Origin: CAJQHK01 sp038142525
GTDB lineage: Bacteria; Pseudomonadota; Alphaproteobacteria; Rickettsiales; UBA1997
Assembly: GCA_038142525.1 (NCBI GenBank)
Contig: JAYQKE010000002.1
Span: forward strand, 1-64,000
DNA length: 64,000 nt
Direction of reading: 5' to 3'
Shown here in pieces: positions 40,810-50,563 of this stretch (the stretch's first letter is position 1; each line of letters starts with the position of its first letter). The notes under the pieces are model-generated. The model saw only the letters and a list, made by a program, of their open reading frames with translations. It did no database searches and was not told where the DNA came from. A program made the position numbers and the translations under genes.

Positions 40810-41787
40810 ATGTTGGTTTGGGCTTTAACCGATAATAGGGCTGGTAATAATTCTCAGACTATAGGTTTAGCCCAAAAATTATCAAAAAATTACCACATTA
40901 AAAAGATTTCCTATAATAAATTAGCTAATTTACCCAATTTTCTTAAATTTGGTAAATTAGTTGGTATAAATCATGATCTCAAAAAACAATTAATAGATGT
41001 AAAATCGCCAGATATTATTATTTCTTGTGGTCGAAAATTAGCTAAAATTGCTGTTTTTCTTAAAAAATATCACAAAAATAGTTTTTTGGTACAAATTATG
41101 AATCCTAATATCAATTTTAATAAATTTGATATCATAATTTTACCATCTCATGATCAGAATTATAAAAATACTAATATTATTAGAAGTTTTGGTGCTTTAA
41201 CCAAAATTGATAATCAAAAATTAGAGTTAGAATATCAAAAATTCAGTGATTTATTGAAAGATATTTCCAGACCAAAAATTACTCTTTTACTTGGCGGATC
41301 TTCAAGAAAGAAAAAATTTACTCCCAAAATTGCTGTAAGATTAAGAGAGATTTGTCAAAATATTACTAATAATATGAGGGGGAATTTATTGATTTTAGAT
41401 AGCAGGAGAACTGATGAATTTATCTTAAAAGAATTTCAAGATAATTTAAATTGTGATCATAGGATTTTTAAATATGATAAGACAAAGCCAAATCCTTATT
41501 TAGCAATTTTGAAAGATTCTGATTATATTATTGCCACGGGTGATTCTATTTCTATTTGTTCTGAAATTGCTAGTTTAGATAAGCCAATTTATATTTTTTC
41601 CGAGCCAGAATTTTGCTCCAAAAAACATTTAAAATTTCATCAGAATTTATTTGATAATAATTATGCTAAAAAACTTGAAGAGGATTTACAAATTTTAGAA
41701 AATTATTCAAAAAATATCTTGGATGAAACTAGCAGAATTTCTAAATTAATCATAGAAAAATATGAAAAGAAAAATAATCATAATTAA
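40810..41787 (+). CDS. ELM1/DUF1022 family protein
   Basis: 325 aa, intact. Start MLVWALTDNRAGNNSQTIGL is the typical opening of the family called mitochondrial fission ELM1, which in bacteria has a glycosyltransferase-like fold. Also SPDIIISCGRKLAK, LGGSSRKKKF, DYIIATGDSISICSEIA with a nucleotide-sugar-site look. In bacteria the role is not established; envelope glycan work is a guess. Overlaps the next gene by 26 nt. Confidence 0.82.
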   Translation: MLVWALTDNRAGNNSQTIGLAQKLSKNYHIKKISYNKLANLPNFLKFGKLVGINHDLKKQLIDVKSPDIIISCGRKLAKIAVFLKKYHKNSFLVQIMNPNINFNKFDIIILPSHDQNYKNTNIIRSFGALTKIDNQKLELEYQKFSDLLKDISRPKITLLLGGSSRKKKFTPKIAVRLREICQNITNNMRGNLLILDSRRTDEFILKEFQDNLNCDHRIFKYDKTKPNPYLAILKDSDYIIATGDSISICSEIASLDKPIYIFSEPEFCSKKHLKFHQNLFDNNYAKKLEEDLQILENYSKNILDETSRISKLIIEKYEKKNNHN

Positions 41788-41989
41788 TGAGGAGGATCAA
41801 AAACCAATCGCTAAAATAAAAGCATTTTTAAAGAAATTCTTTTTAATATCAGCCTCTATTATAGTTGTAATTGCCCTAATTTATATCACGATTATTATTT
41901 CAATATTTATTTTGGGAATTGTTGTTATTGCTGGGTTAATGGCCTATTTATATTTCAAATTTGGCAGTAATCGATTTAGGGCCGATTAG
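41762..41989 (+). CDS. Small membrane protein, unknown
   Basis: 75 aa. Basic, charged N-terminus (KRKIIIINEEDQKPIAKIKA), then a strongly hydrophobic stretch (about residues 28-65, ILGIVVIAGLMAYLYF) enough for one long or two short membrane helices. Starts inside the 3' end of the ELM1 gene, so translationally coupled. No family recognised. Confidence 0.6.
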   Translation: MKRKIIIINEEDQKPIAKIKAFLKKFFLISASIIVVIALIYITIIISIFILGIVVIAGLMAYLYFKFGSNRFRAD

Positions 41990-42008
41990 TTAGACAATGT
42001 TAGCTAAA

Positions 42009-42250
42009 TCAACCGATGGTACAGATTCTTGTTCTAGATGGGGCGACTTCAGCTTCAGCGACTTTTGGTGATGCTGAAGGTCGGTCTGTATCTTCTCCTT
42101 TTACTGCTTTAAATAGCGCATCAGCAACAACTGAAGCTGATCTTCTATATTGCTCAGTTCCCTCATTTTCAGCCTTTGCATTTGATAAAAGAGTGGCAAA
42201 TCTCTCCTGAGTTATAGTTGCCAGAAATTGATGAGCATCTGCCTTACCAA
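42009..42250 (-). pseudogene. C-terminal fragment of an unknown protein
   Basis: Open on the minus strand from the edge of IS3-A copy 3: GKADAHQFLATITQERFATL, SNAKAENEGTEQYRRSASVV, ADALFKAVKGEDTDRPSAS and the end PSRTRICTIG, stop at 42009. No start codon fits, so the N-terminus lay where the IS3-A is. Balanced codon use and a Pro/Ser/Ala-rich tail suggest a real coding tail. Function unknown. Confidence 0.5.
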
Positions 42251-42800
42251 AGAAATGCCCCCCAAAATTCAGACCTCTCTATTTAATTTTTCATAGACTA
42301 TATTTTCTTTAAATTTTGATTTGGAAGATGGAAAAATATGCTAATATTTTTTCATCTGTTAATTAAAAATTTAATTTAATAAATTATGTCAAAAGAAATT
42401 AAAAAATATAATTCTGATTTTAAGTTTAAAGTTGTAATGAAATATTTATCCGAAAATTATACAATTTATCAGATTTGTAGCGAATATGATATTGCTAAAT
42501 CAACATTGCATAAATGGGTTAAGCAGTTTAAAGCTAGCGGTAATGATATATTTTCTGATTCTAAGTTATCTAAAGAAGAAAAATTAAGTAAAAAAGAACA
42601 AAAAAAGAAGGATAAAGAAATTGATAAATTATATAAGAAAATAGGTCAATTAACAATGGAAAGAGATTTCTTAAAAAAGTTTCTGGACAGTTAGATTATT
42701 CTAAGAAAATCAAATTTCTAAAATTATCATCAGATATGTATAATTTAGCTGTCAGAAATAGATGTAGATTGTTAGATATTAATAGATCTAATTTTTATTA
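42251..42800 (+). mobile_element. IS3-A element, copy 3, 5' part
   Basis: Left end AGAAATGCCCCCC, full orfA, then orfB for about 25 codons until TTTTTATTATA, where an IS630-A end (TAGACA...) begins. IS630 elements insert at TA, which fits. The rest of orfB is absent. Confidence 0.8.
42386..42694 (+). CDS. IS3-A OrfA (102 aa)
   Basis: Intact DNA-binding half of the IS3-A transposase, same as the copy at 29383-29691, including the A-AAA-AAG slippery site before its stop. Its orfB partner is truncated, so it can only make OrfA, which in IS3 elements usually represses transposition. Confidence 0.85.
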   Translation: MSKEIKKYNSDFKFKVVMKYLSENYTIYQICSEYDIAKSTLHKWVKQFKASGNDIFSDSKLSKEEKLSKKEQKKKDKEIDKLYKKIGQLTMERDFLKKFLDS

Positions 42801-42808
42801 TATAGACA

Positions 42809-44397
42809 GGGAATGTCCAATCCCCTGTGTCAATTTAATTTTTTTCAAATTTTGCCTTAATAATTTTATTAAGAATTGAGATTTTATTTTTACAAGATTT
42901 TAAGCGTAGCGTATCTTGTAAAAATATAAATCCAATTTTTAAGATAATTTTTGGCAAAAATTTGTTTTCCATTTTTTTTAGATTTAGATTAATATTTTGT
43001 TATATTTAAGCTAAATCTAATTTGATTCTATCCTCAAATTTTATAGCAAATTGGCTAATTATCAAGCTCCAATTTGGTATTGGCATAGTCCATTTTTTCT
43101 TAATGTTTTGTATAGCAAGATAGAGTAACTTTTCTAATGATTGATCAGATGGAAAAGAGCCTTTAGTTTTGGTAATTTTTCTGACTTGCCTATGAAACCC
43201 TTCAACAGAATTAGTAGTATAAATTAGCTTTCTTATCTCTTTTGGATATTTAAAATAATTAGATAAATTATCCCAGTTATTATTCCAAGATTTGAATATT
43301 ATTGGATATTTTTTCCCATTTTTCTTCAATTAGAAGCAGTTTTTCTTCGGCTACTTCTTTGCTTGTTGCAGTATAAACAGTCTTTAAGTCAGATATAAAT
43401 TCTTTTTGATTTTTTGATGCAACATATTTGATAGAATTCCTAATTTGATGAATGATGCAAAGCTGAATCTCAGTTTTTGGAAATATTGAATTAATAGCCT
43501 CAGGAAAGCCCTTTAAGCCATCGACACAAGCAATCAATACGTCTTTTATACCTCTATTTTGTAAATCAGTTAAAATATTAAGCCAAAAATTAGCTCCCTC
43601 TGACTCTTGAAGATAAATTCCTAAAATATCTTTTTTACCATCCTTGTCAACTCCAAGAACTGAATAAAAAGCTTTACTAATTATTTTTCCATTTTCTTTA
43701 ACCTTAAAAAACATAGCATCAAGAAATATTATAGGATAAATCTCTTCTAACTGCCTTTCTTTAAATTCTGTTATTTTAGGTAATATTTTGTCAGTAATAG
43801 CTGTAATTGTAGATTTAGATATCTCAATGTCATATATCTCTTCAATATGAGATGATATATCTCTATAACTCATACCATAAGAATATAGAGTTATAATTTT
43901 ATCATCTAATTCTGGAGTTAAAATAGTTTGACCTTTCTTAACTATTTTAGGATCAAAAGATGAATTTCTATCCCTTGGAGTATTTAACTCAAATTGACCT
44001 CTATCGGTTTTGACTATTTTAGAAGAAAATCCATTTTTCCTATTGGTAACATCATCTTCTTTTTTAGAATTTAAATGATTATCCAATTCGGATTGCATGG
44101 CAGTTTCAAGAAAATCTTTTAACATACTGGTAAATATACCATCTTTGCCAGAAAATCCTTTTCCAGCATACAATTTGTCTATAGCTTCTTTCTTGAACTT
44201 TTGATAATCAAAATCCTCTTCAAGATCTTGATTGTCAGAGTTATTTCGAAAATTATTTAAAGATTTTAATTTGTGATTCATGATATTATCAATTTAAGTT
44301 AATGTTAAAATTTATAATTATTTATGAGAATAAAATTTAATAAATTAAATTTTATTCTCATTTTAACTTAAATTGACACAGTTAAAAAAACGCTCCC
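42809..44397 (-). mobile_element. IS256-family element, copy 3
   Basis: 1589 bp, complete ends, with 8-bp duplication TATAGACA (42801-42808, 44398-44405). It entered the tip of an IS630-A element: the duplication is the IS630-A end itself. Confidence 0.92.
43006..44281 (-). pseudogene. IS256 transposase, 2-bp deletion
   Basis: Reads 333 aa from 44281 (MNHKLKSLNNF) with both first catalytic Asp residues, then a loss of two bases near 43314 (TTTTTTCCC against TTTTTTGCCCC) shifts it at LLIEEKWEK. The C-terminal end with the catalytic Glu (SVEGFHRQ) is in another frame, 43006-43329. Confidence 0.9.
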
Positions 44398-44404
44398 TAT
44401 AGAC

Positions 44405-45303
44405 AACTAAATTAAGCTTGCATTTTCTCTTATTCCAAGCAACATTTCGAGTAACTCTCTTTTAAAATCGCTGTATTTATTTCTCCACTTCCTGTACCAA
44501 TACTTGATTTGAGACCATTTCTTTTCAATTGGGTTAAGATCTGGTGAATAAGCTGGAAGATAAAGTAATGTGATATTGAATTTCTTTGCTATGTCTGCAA
44601 TGGTTTCAATATTTTTATCAGCAATTTCTGCCTTTGAGTCATGATGAAATTTGGCGTTATCAAGTACCAGATAAGATCCTGACTCAATATTTGGAAATAG
44701 ATCGTTCTTAAGATAGTCCTTAAATATTTGTTTATCAATTGATGATTCATATATTTTTGAACATATTAAATCATTATTGCCAGTATATTCAGTCTTTTGC
44801 TCTACCAGATCTTGGAACTTCAAGCCTCTTTTCCTTTTTTGGCAAATCCATATTCACAGTTAATCTCAAGATCGATACCAGACTCATCAAAATCATATAG
44901 CTTTTTTTGATCGAGATTGGCAATTGATTTTATGAATTCAGATCTAAGTTTTTCATTCCTTTCTTTGTATATCTTGGAGTTTTTTAAAGGTCAATCCTAG
45001 TCTTCTAATATAATTCAATATTGTTACATCAGTTACATCCTCATCAATCATCTCTGCAATCTCGTAACAATTGATAAATGGACTCTCTTCTATAATCTTC
45101 TTTATCTTCGTAGGATCTTTAATGAATAATTAATCTTATCCTTATTATCGTTATAGCCTCGAAACTCATAAAGACCTTCCTCTCTATATCTCTTGTGCCA
45201 ACGAGTTAAAGTCGTTGGATGGATATTCAACAATAACGATACCTCCTTTGGACTCTTCTTGTTGATCTCAAGTAAATCAATAACTTTTTTTCTTAAATCA
45301 TTA
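44405..45303 (-). pseudogene. IS630-A transposase, several frameshifts, N-terminus cut by IS5-A
   Basis: From 45303 downward: NDLRKKVIDLLEINKK, EVSLLLNIHPTTLTRWHKRY (HTH), a shift near 45120, EESPFINCYEIAEMIDED, a shift near 44990, then LYDFDESGIDLEINCEYGFA with the first Asp, a shift near 44823, and the C-terminal 138 aa (44407-44823) with YLVLDNAKFHHDSK and AYSPDLNPIEKKWSQ. All three catalytic residues survive. The terminal repeat is at 44400-44424. Confidence 0.8.
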
Positions 45304-46653
45304 GGAACCTCTGAATTTCCTAAATAATTTTGTCTAATTTTAAATTTATCATAAAAAATTTTTATAATTTGGATAAAGATTGCTAATTTTGTTAAAAATT
45401 AACAATCTTTATCCAAATTTAGGCATTGGCTGGTAATTTCTCTAGTTTCTTGTCTAATTTTACCATTTTTGGCTAAATTAGACACATTTATCCCTTGTTA
45501 CGCTGTATTTGGTAGTATTTTTCTAACCATATAGAGATTAGCAAGGGATGATAGCATTTGTAATTGATTAGTATTCTTTTGTAAACCATTATATCTAACC
45601 TTTCTATAGCCCCAAAGATGCTTTATAATTTGAAATGGATGTTCAACTTTAGCTCGAACTGATGAAAATTGTTTATTCCTCTTTTTTTGCTTATTTGAAA
45701 GTTTTTTGTTAGATTTAGCTCTATTGGTTATACCATAAAATATATTGTGATTCCTACAAAATCTTTTTATTGCCTTATCATCATAGGCCTTGTCACCAAA
45801 TAAAGAAGTTTCATCACCATGTAATAACTCCTCTGTTTTAGTAGAATCATGATCTTTAGCTGTCGTCGTGACAATAGAATGAATAATTGGCTTACCCTTA
45901 GTTTGCACACCAATATGAGACTTCATGCCAAAATAATAATTCTTCCCTTTCTTGGTAGAAGACATCTCTTGGTCCCTTTTCCTCTTCTTGTTTTTTGTAC
46001 TAGTTGGAGCAGATATTAATGTCGCATCAGTTATCGTACCCTCCTTCAACAAAAGATCATTCTCTTCAAGATATGAATTTACCTCGTTAAATATAATCGA
46101 CGATAAATTATGCTTTTCCAATAAATGACGGAATCTCAATATCACAGTCTCATCCGGAACATTATCAATACCAATATCAATATTTAAGAATTTTTGAAAA
46201 CTTATTCTATCATATATAGCATCCTCCATAGCTGGATCACTAAGACCAAACCACTGCTGTAACAAATGAATCTTAAATATTAATAATAAATCTGTCACCT
46301 TCCTGCCACCGTAATCACTAGTACCATTAGGATAAAAAGGCTCTATCTTATCAATCAATCTTTGCCATGGAATAATATCCGTCATTTGATTAAGAAACTT
46401 CTCCGCTCTTAATTTTCTACCAGAAATTGCTAATGAAAAAAATGATTGCTGGGTTGCCATAATTATATATTTTATTTGAATTTAATATATCAATAATAAG
46501 CAAAAAAGCTAGATAAATCAAGCTTTTCTGGCTATTTTTATCAAATAAATTCAAACAAAATTTTATAAAATAACTTTGCTAAACTTTGGCAAAAATAACA
46601 AAATTAAACAGTTTCAAATCTATAAATTAGATAATTGGTTTTTCAGAGGTTCC
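45304..46653 (-). mobile_element. IS5-A element, copy 10
   Basis: Complete, though the right end has diverged (GGAACCTCTGAATTTCC, and the poly-T/A stretch before the long hairpin is altered). Head-to-tail with the truncated copy at 46654. Left flank is IS630-A, right outer flank is IS3-B, so the pair joins two unrelated elements. Confidence 0.9.
45498..46460 (-). CDS. IS5-A transposase (320 aa)
   Basis: Intact common version. Confidence 0.95.
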   Translation of the reverse strand: MATQQSFFSLAISGRKLRAEKFLNQMTDIIPWQRLIDKIEPFYPNGTSDYGGRKVTDLLLIFKIHLLQQWFGLSDPAMEDAIYDRISFQKFLNIDIGIDNVPDETVILRFRHLLEKHNLSSIIFNEVNSYLEENDLLLKEGTITDATLISAPTSTKNKKRKRDQEMSSTKKGKNYYFGMKSHIGVQTKGKPIIHSIVTTTAKDHDSTKTEELLHGDETSLFGDKAYDDKAIKRFCRNHNIFYGITNRAKSNKKLSNKQKKRNKQFSSVRAKVEHPFQIIKHLWGYRKVRYNGLQKNTNQLQMLSSLANLYMVRKILPNTA

Positions 46654-47567
46654 TAAAATATATTGTGATTCCTACAAAATCTTTTTATTGCCTTATCATC
46701 ATAGGCCTTGTCACCAAATAAAGAAGTTTCATCACCATGTAATAACTCCTCTGTTTTAGTAGAATCATGATCTTTAGCTGTCGTCGTGACAATAGAATGA
46801 ATAATTGGCTTACCCTTAGTTTGCACACCAATATGAGACTTCATGCCAAAATAATAATTCTTCCCTTTCTTGGTAGAAGACATCTCTTGGTCCCTTTTCC
46901 TCTTCTTGTTTTTTGTACTAGTTGGAGCAGATATTAATGTCGCATCAGTTATCGTACCCTCCTTCAACAAAAGATCATTCTCTTCAAGATATGAATTTAC
47001 CTCGTTAAATATAATCGACGATAAATTATGCTTTTCCAATAAATGACGGAATCTCAATATCACAGTCTCATCCGGAACATTATCAATACCAATATCAATA
47101 TTTAAGAATTTTTGAAAACTTATTCTATCATATATAGCATCCTCCATAGCTGGATCACTAAGACCAAACCACTGCTGTAACAAATGAATCTTAAATATTA
47201 ATAATAAATCTGTCACCTTCCTGCCACCGTAATCACTAGTACCATTAGGATAAAAAGGCTCTATCTTATCAATCAATCTTTGCCATGGAATAATATCCGT
47301 CATTTGATTAAGAAACTTCTCCGCTCTTAATTTTCTACCAGAAATTGCTAATGAAAAAAATGATTGCTGGGTTGCCATAATTATATATTTTATTTGAATT
47401 TAATATATCAATAATAAGCAAAAAAGCTAGATAAATTAAGCTTTTCTGGCTATTTTTATCAAATAAATTCAAACAAAATTTTATAAAATAACTTTGCTAA
47501 ACTTTGGCAAAAATAACAAAATTAAACAGTTTCATATCTATAAATTAGATAATTGGTTTTTCAGAGG
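46654..47567 (-). mobile_element. IS5-A 5' two-thirds copy in tandem with copy 10
   Basis: Transposase codons 1-240 (46653-47378, ending at RNHNIF), leader and left end, which closes with TCAGAGGATC and so has lost the outer GGAACC. It keeps D145 and D223 but not E273, so it cannot be catalytic. Same architecture as 36295-36764 but with a different internal breakpoint. Confidence 0.87.
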
Positions 47568-48034
47568 ATCTTTATTCTAGAAATATCATTGGCTGGTCTA
47601 TGTCTGATAATATGAAATCAAAATTAGTTAATGATGCTTTAACTATGGCATTATTTCAAAGAAAGCCCAAAAAAGGATTAATTTATCATACTGATCAAGG
47701 TAGCCAATATGCTTCTGAATCTCACAGAGATATTTTAAAAGATCATGATATTATCCAAAGTATGAGTAGAAAAGGTAATTGCTGGGATAATGCCGTTGCA
47801 GAATCATTTTTTCATACCCTGAAAACTGAATTAACACATCATCATAATTTTAAAAATAGAAAGGAAGCAAAAAATATAATATTTGAATATATTGAAGTTT
47901 TCTATAATAGAATAAGAATTCATTCTGCTAATAATTACCTAGCACCAGTTGAATTCGAAAAAAGAAACAGATACTTGAAAAAATATTCAGCATCTGCTTA
48001 AATTGGGTGTCCGGAAAAAGGTAGCCACATCAAT
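47568..48034 (+). pseudogene. IS3-B transposase OrfB, C-terminal fragment
   Basis: DLYSRNIIGWSM, IYHTDQGSQYASESH with the second Asp, and GNCWDNAVAESFFHTLKTEL with the catalytic Glu: the integrase-core end of a second IS3 type (IS3/IS51-like group). Ends KYSASA at 48001, then the terminal repeat GTGTCCGGAAAAAGGTAGCC at 48008-48027. N-terminal part removed by the IS5-A tandem. Confidence 0.82.
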
Positions 48035-48480
48035 GTCAACTCCGTGCGGAGTACATGACCCAATATCACCAGATTCATTTTCAAAAAAGAGTTGATATAT
48101 GGCATGATAGAGTAAAGAATACCACTTTTAAAGTTGGCGATTACAGCGATATAATGTTAAATGCTAAAAAAGGTGATTTAATATATTGCGACCCTCCTTA
48201 CTCGCATTCTCAATCAATTTTATATGGTGCACAAAAATTTGATTTAAAAGAATTGTTTCAATGTATAGCTAAGTGTAAATCAAAAGGGGTTTTTGTTGCT
48301 TTGAGTATAGATGGCACTAAAAAATCGGGTAATTATATTTGCGATCTGCCAATACCAAACAATTTATTTGAGCGTGAAATAATGGTTAATTGTGGAAAAT
48401 CAATGTTAAGAAGATTTCAGCTTGAGGGTAAGACTTTGGAAAATGAATTAGTATCTGATAGATTGCTTTTAACATATTAG
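48035..48480 (+). pseudogene. D12-class adenine-specific DNA methyltransferase, C-terminal fragment
   Basis: GDLIYCDPPYSHSQ carries motif IV (DPPY) of Dam-like N6-adenine methyltransferases; the family places it after the N-terminal AdoMet FxGxG motif and the target-recognition region, and neither is present. Ends ELVSDRLLLTY at 48480. The frame is open upstream of the first ATG (48055) to the end of IS3-B, so the 5' portion was removed by that insertion. It may have been part of a restriction-modification or phage-type methylase. Not active as it stands. Confidence 0.75.
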
Positions 48481-48498
48481 CTATATGGCAATCACAAG

Positions 48499-48587
48499 GA
48501 ACCTCTGATTTTCCTATTTTAATTTTGTCTATTTTTTTCTGAAAAATGAAAAAATAGACAAAATTAAATAGGAAAATCAGAGGTTCC
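48499..48587. repeat. 89-bp palindromic IS5-A derivative (MITE-like)
   Basis: Starts GGAACCTCTGATTTTCC and ends with the exact complement. Both arms (about 40 bp, one extra T on the left) are the IS5-A right end, which normally occurs once per element, around a loop TCTGAAAAATG. No coding sequence. No target duplication seen (CACAA before, CTAAC after). It carries two cleavable-looking ends, so could move with transposase supplied by intact copies. Confidence 0.8.
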
Positions 48588-48911
48588 CTAACTATTTGAA
48601 GATAATGATTACTATTAGTCCACAGACTATAAGTATCATCACTTGAGTAAAAAACTATAAATTATATCAAAAGTTTGACAAAATCACAAAGAATTCATTT
48701 GGAGTACCAAGATCACTTTCGCGAAACAAATCGCTTGAAGCCAGTAAAATCCGAAGAGGACCCAAAATCTCTGTGACCTCATGGCAAGAGAAAGAGAGAG
48801 AATTTTATCAAAAAATCACTAAAATTTGGTAAAAATTAGCTTGTCTGTGACCTCTTGTAAAAAATTAGTAAAACCCACAAGAGACTGCTAGTACTGGGTT
48901 TATAGTCTTAG
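48588..48911 (+). other. Stretch with a short open frame and repeats, unidentified
   Basis: An open frame from about 48638 to 48834 reads KFDKITKNSFGVPRSLSRNK, then SLEASKIRRGPKISVTSWQE, ending FYQKITKIW; it has no ATG and matches nothing I recognise, so it may be the tail of a lost gene. TCTGTGACCTC occurs twice (near 48770 and 48844). CTCTTGT/ACAAGAG near 48852-48885 can form a hairpin. Confidence 0.3.
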
Positions 48912-50262
48912 GGAACCTCTGAAAAACCAATTATCTAATTTATAGATTTGAAACTGTTTAATTTTGTTATTTTTGCCAAAGTTTAGCAAAGTTATTTTAT
49001 AAAATTTTGTTTGAATTTATTTGATAAAAATAGCCAGAAAAGCTTGATTTATCTAGCTTTTTTGCTTATTATTGATATATTAAATTCAAATAAAATATAT
49101 AATTATGGCAACCCAGCAATCATTTTTTTCATTAGCAATTTCTGGTAGAAAATTAAGAGCGGAGAAGTTTCTTAATCAAATGACGGATATTATTCCATGG
49201 CAAAGATTGATTGATAAGATAGAGCCTTTTTATCCTAATGGTACTAGTGATTACGGTGGCAGGAAGGTGACAGATTTATTATTAATATTTAAGATTCATT
49301 TGTTACAGCAGTGGTTTGGTCTTAGTGATCCAGCTATGGAGGATGCTATATATGATAGAATAAGTTTTCAAAAATTCTTAAATATTGATATTGGTATTGA
49401 TAATGTTCCGGATGAGACTGTGATATTGAGATTCCGTCATTTATTGGAAAAGCATAATTTATCGTCGATTATATTTAACGAGGTAAATTCATATCTTGAA
49501 GAGAATGATCTTTTGTTGAAGGAGGGTACGATAACTGATGCGACATTAATATCTGCTCCAACTAGCACAAAAACAAGAAGAGGAAAAGGGACCAAGAGAT
49601 GTCTTCTACCAAGAAAGGGAAGAATTATTATTTTGGCATGAAGTCTCATATTGGTGTGCAAACTAAGGGTAAGCCAATTATTCATTCTATTGTCACGACG
49701 ACAGCTAAAGATCATGATTCTACTAAAACAGAGGAGTTATTACATGGTGATGAAACTTCTTTATTTGGTGACAAGGCCTATGATGATAAGGCAATAAAAA
49801 GATTTTGTAGGAATCACAATATATTTTATGGTATAACCAATAGAGCTAAATCTAACAAAAAACTTTCAAATAAGCAAAAAAAGAGGAATAAACAATTTTC
49901 ATCAGTTCGAGCTAAAGTTGAACATCCATTTCAAATTATAAAGCATCTTTGGGGCTATAGAAAGGTTAGATATAATGGTTTACAAAAGAATACTAATCAA
50001 TTACAAATGCTATCATCCCTTGCTAATCTCTATATGGTTAGAAAAATACTACCAAATACAGCGTAACAAGGGATAAATGTGTCTAATTTAGCCAAAAATG
50101 GTAAAATTAGACAAGAAACTAGAGAAATTACCACAAATAATGCCTAAATTTGGATAAAGATTGTTAATTTTTAACAAAATTAGCAATCTTTATCCAAATT
50201 ATAAAAATTTTTTCTGAAAAATGAAAAAATAGACAAAATTAAATAGGAAAATCAGAGGTTCC
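48912..50262 (+). mobile_element. IS5-A element, copy 11
   Basis: Complete, with the 4-bp duplication TTAG (48908-48911, 50263-50266). Inserted into non-coding DNA ahead of the glycan operon. Confidence 0.92.
49105..50066 (+). pseudogene. IS5-A transposase, one-base frameshift
   Basis: The A-run after STK (49567-49571) is five A where intact copies have six, so KNKKRK becomes TRRGKG and ends at 49641; the second part is open from 49599 to 50066. Third copy damaged at this same run. Confidence 0.9.
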
Positions 50263-50563
50263 TTAGATAAAAAATCCTGAAATTTTTGTAGAGATATAGT
50301 TTGTGAAAGTAAACTTGGTGGAGCTAATGGGTCTAGGTACAAAAAAGTCGAGTTTTTGTTGGAGTCAGGTAATATAAGGGTTGAATAGGTATTGCATCAG
50401 TCCCAAAAAGTTTGATCTTTTTCTTTTGGTTATGCAAATGATTGTTTCAACGAACTAATCTTTATTCTTTCTTAGAAATCCAAATAATATCTATTGGTTT
50501 TAACAGTTAATAATATTATTATTTCCCACTAATCAATTCCTTTTATAAGAAATTTTTATCTCT
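50263..50563 (+). promoter_or_regulatory. Upstream region of the glycan operon
   Basis: 301 bp with no gene. It must hold the operon promoter, since the genes from 50564 on have almost no gaps between them. An ACAAAAAA ... TTTTTGT inverted repeat lies near 50339-50359. No promoter box is called with confidence. IS5-A copy 11 sits directly upstream and could supply outward transcription. Confidence 0.35.

Noticed and set aside
42016..42210. Plus-strand 64-codon frame in the same DNA as the minus-strand fragment
   Set aside because: The minus strand gives the more protein-like reading and joins the IS3-A edge; the plus frame is a shadow.
48035..48480. An active restriction-modification locus
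   Set aside because: Only the DPPY half of a methyltransferase remains and no restriction gene is adjacent.
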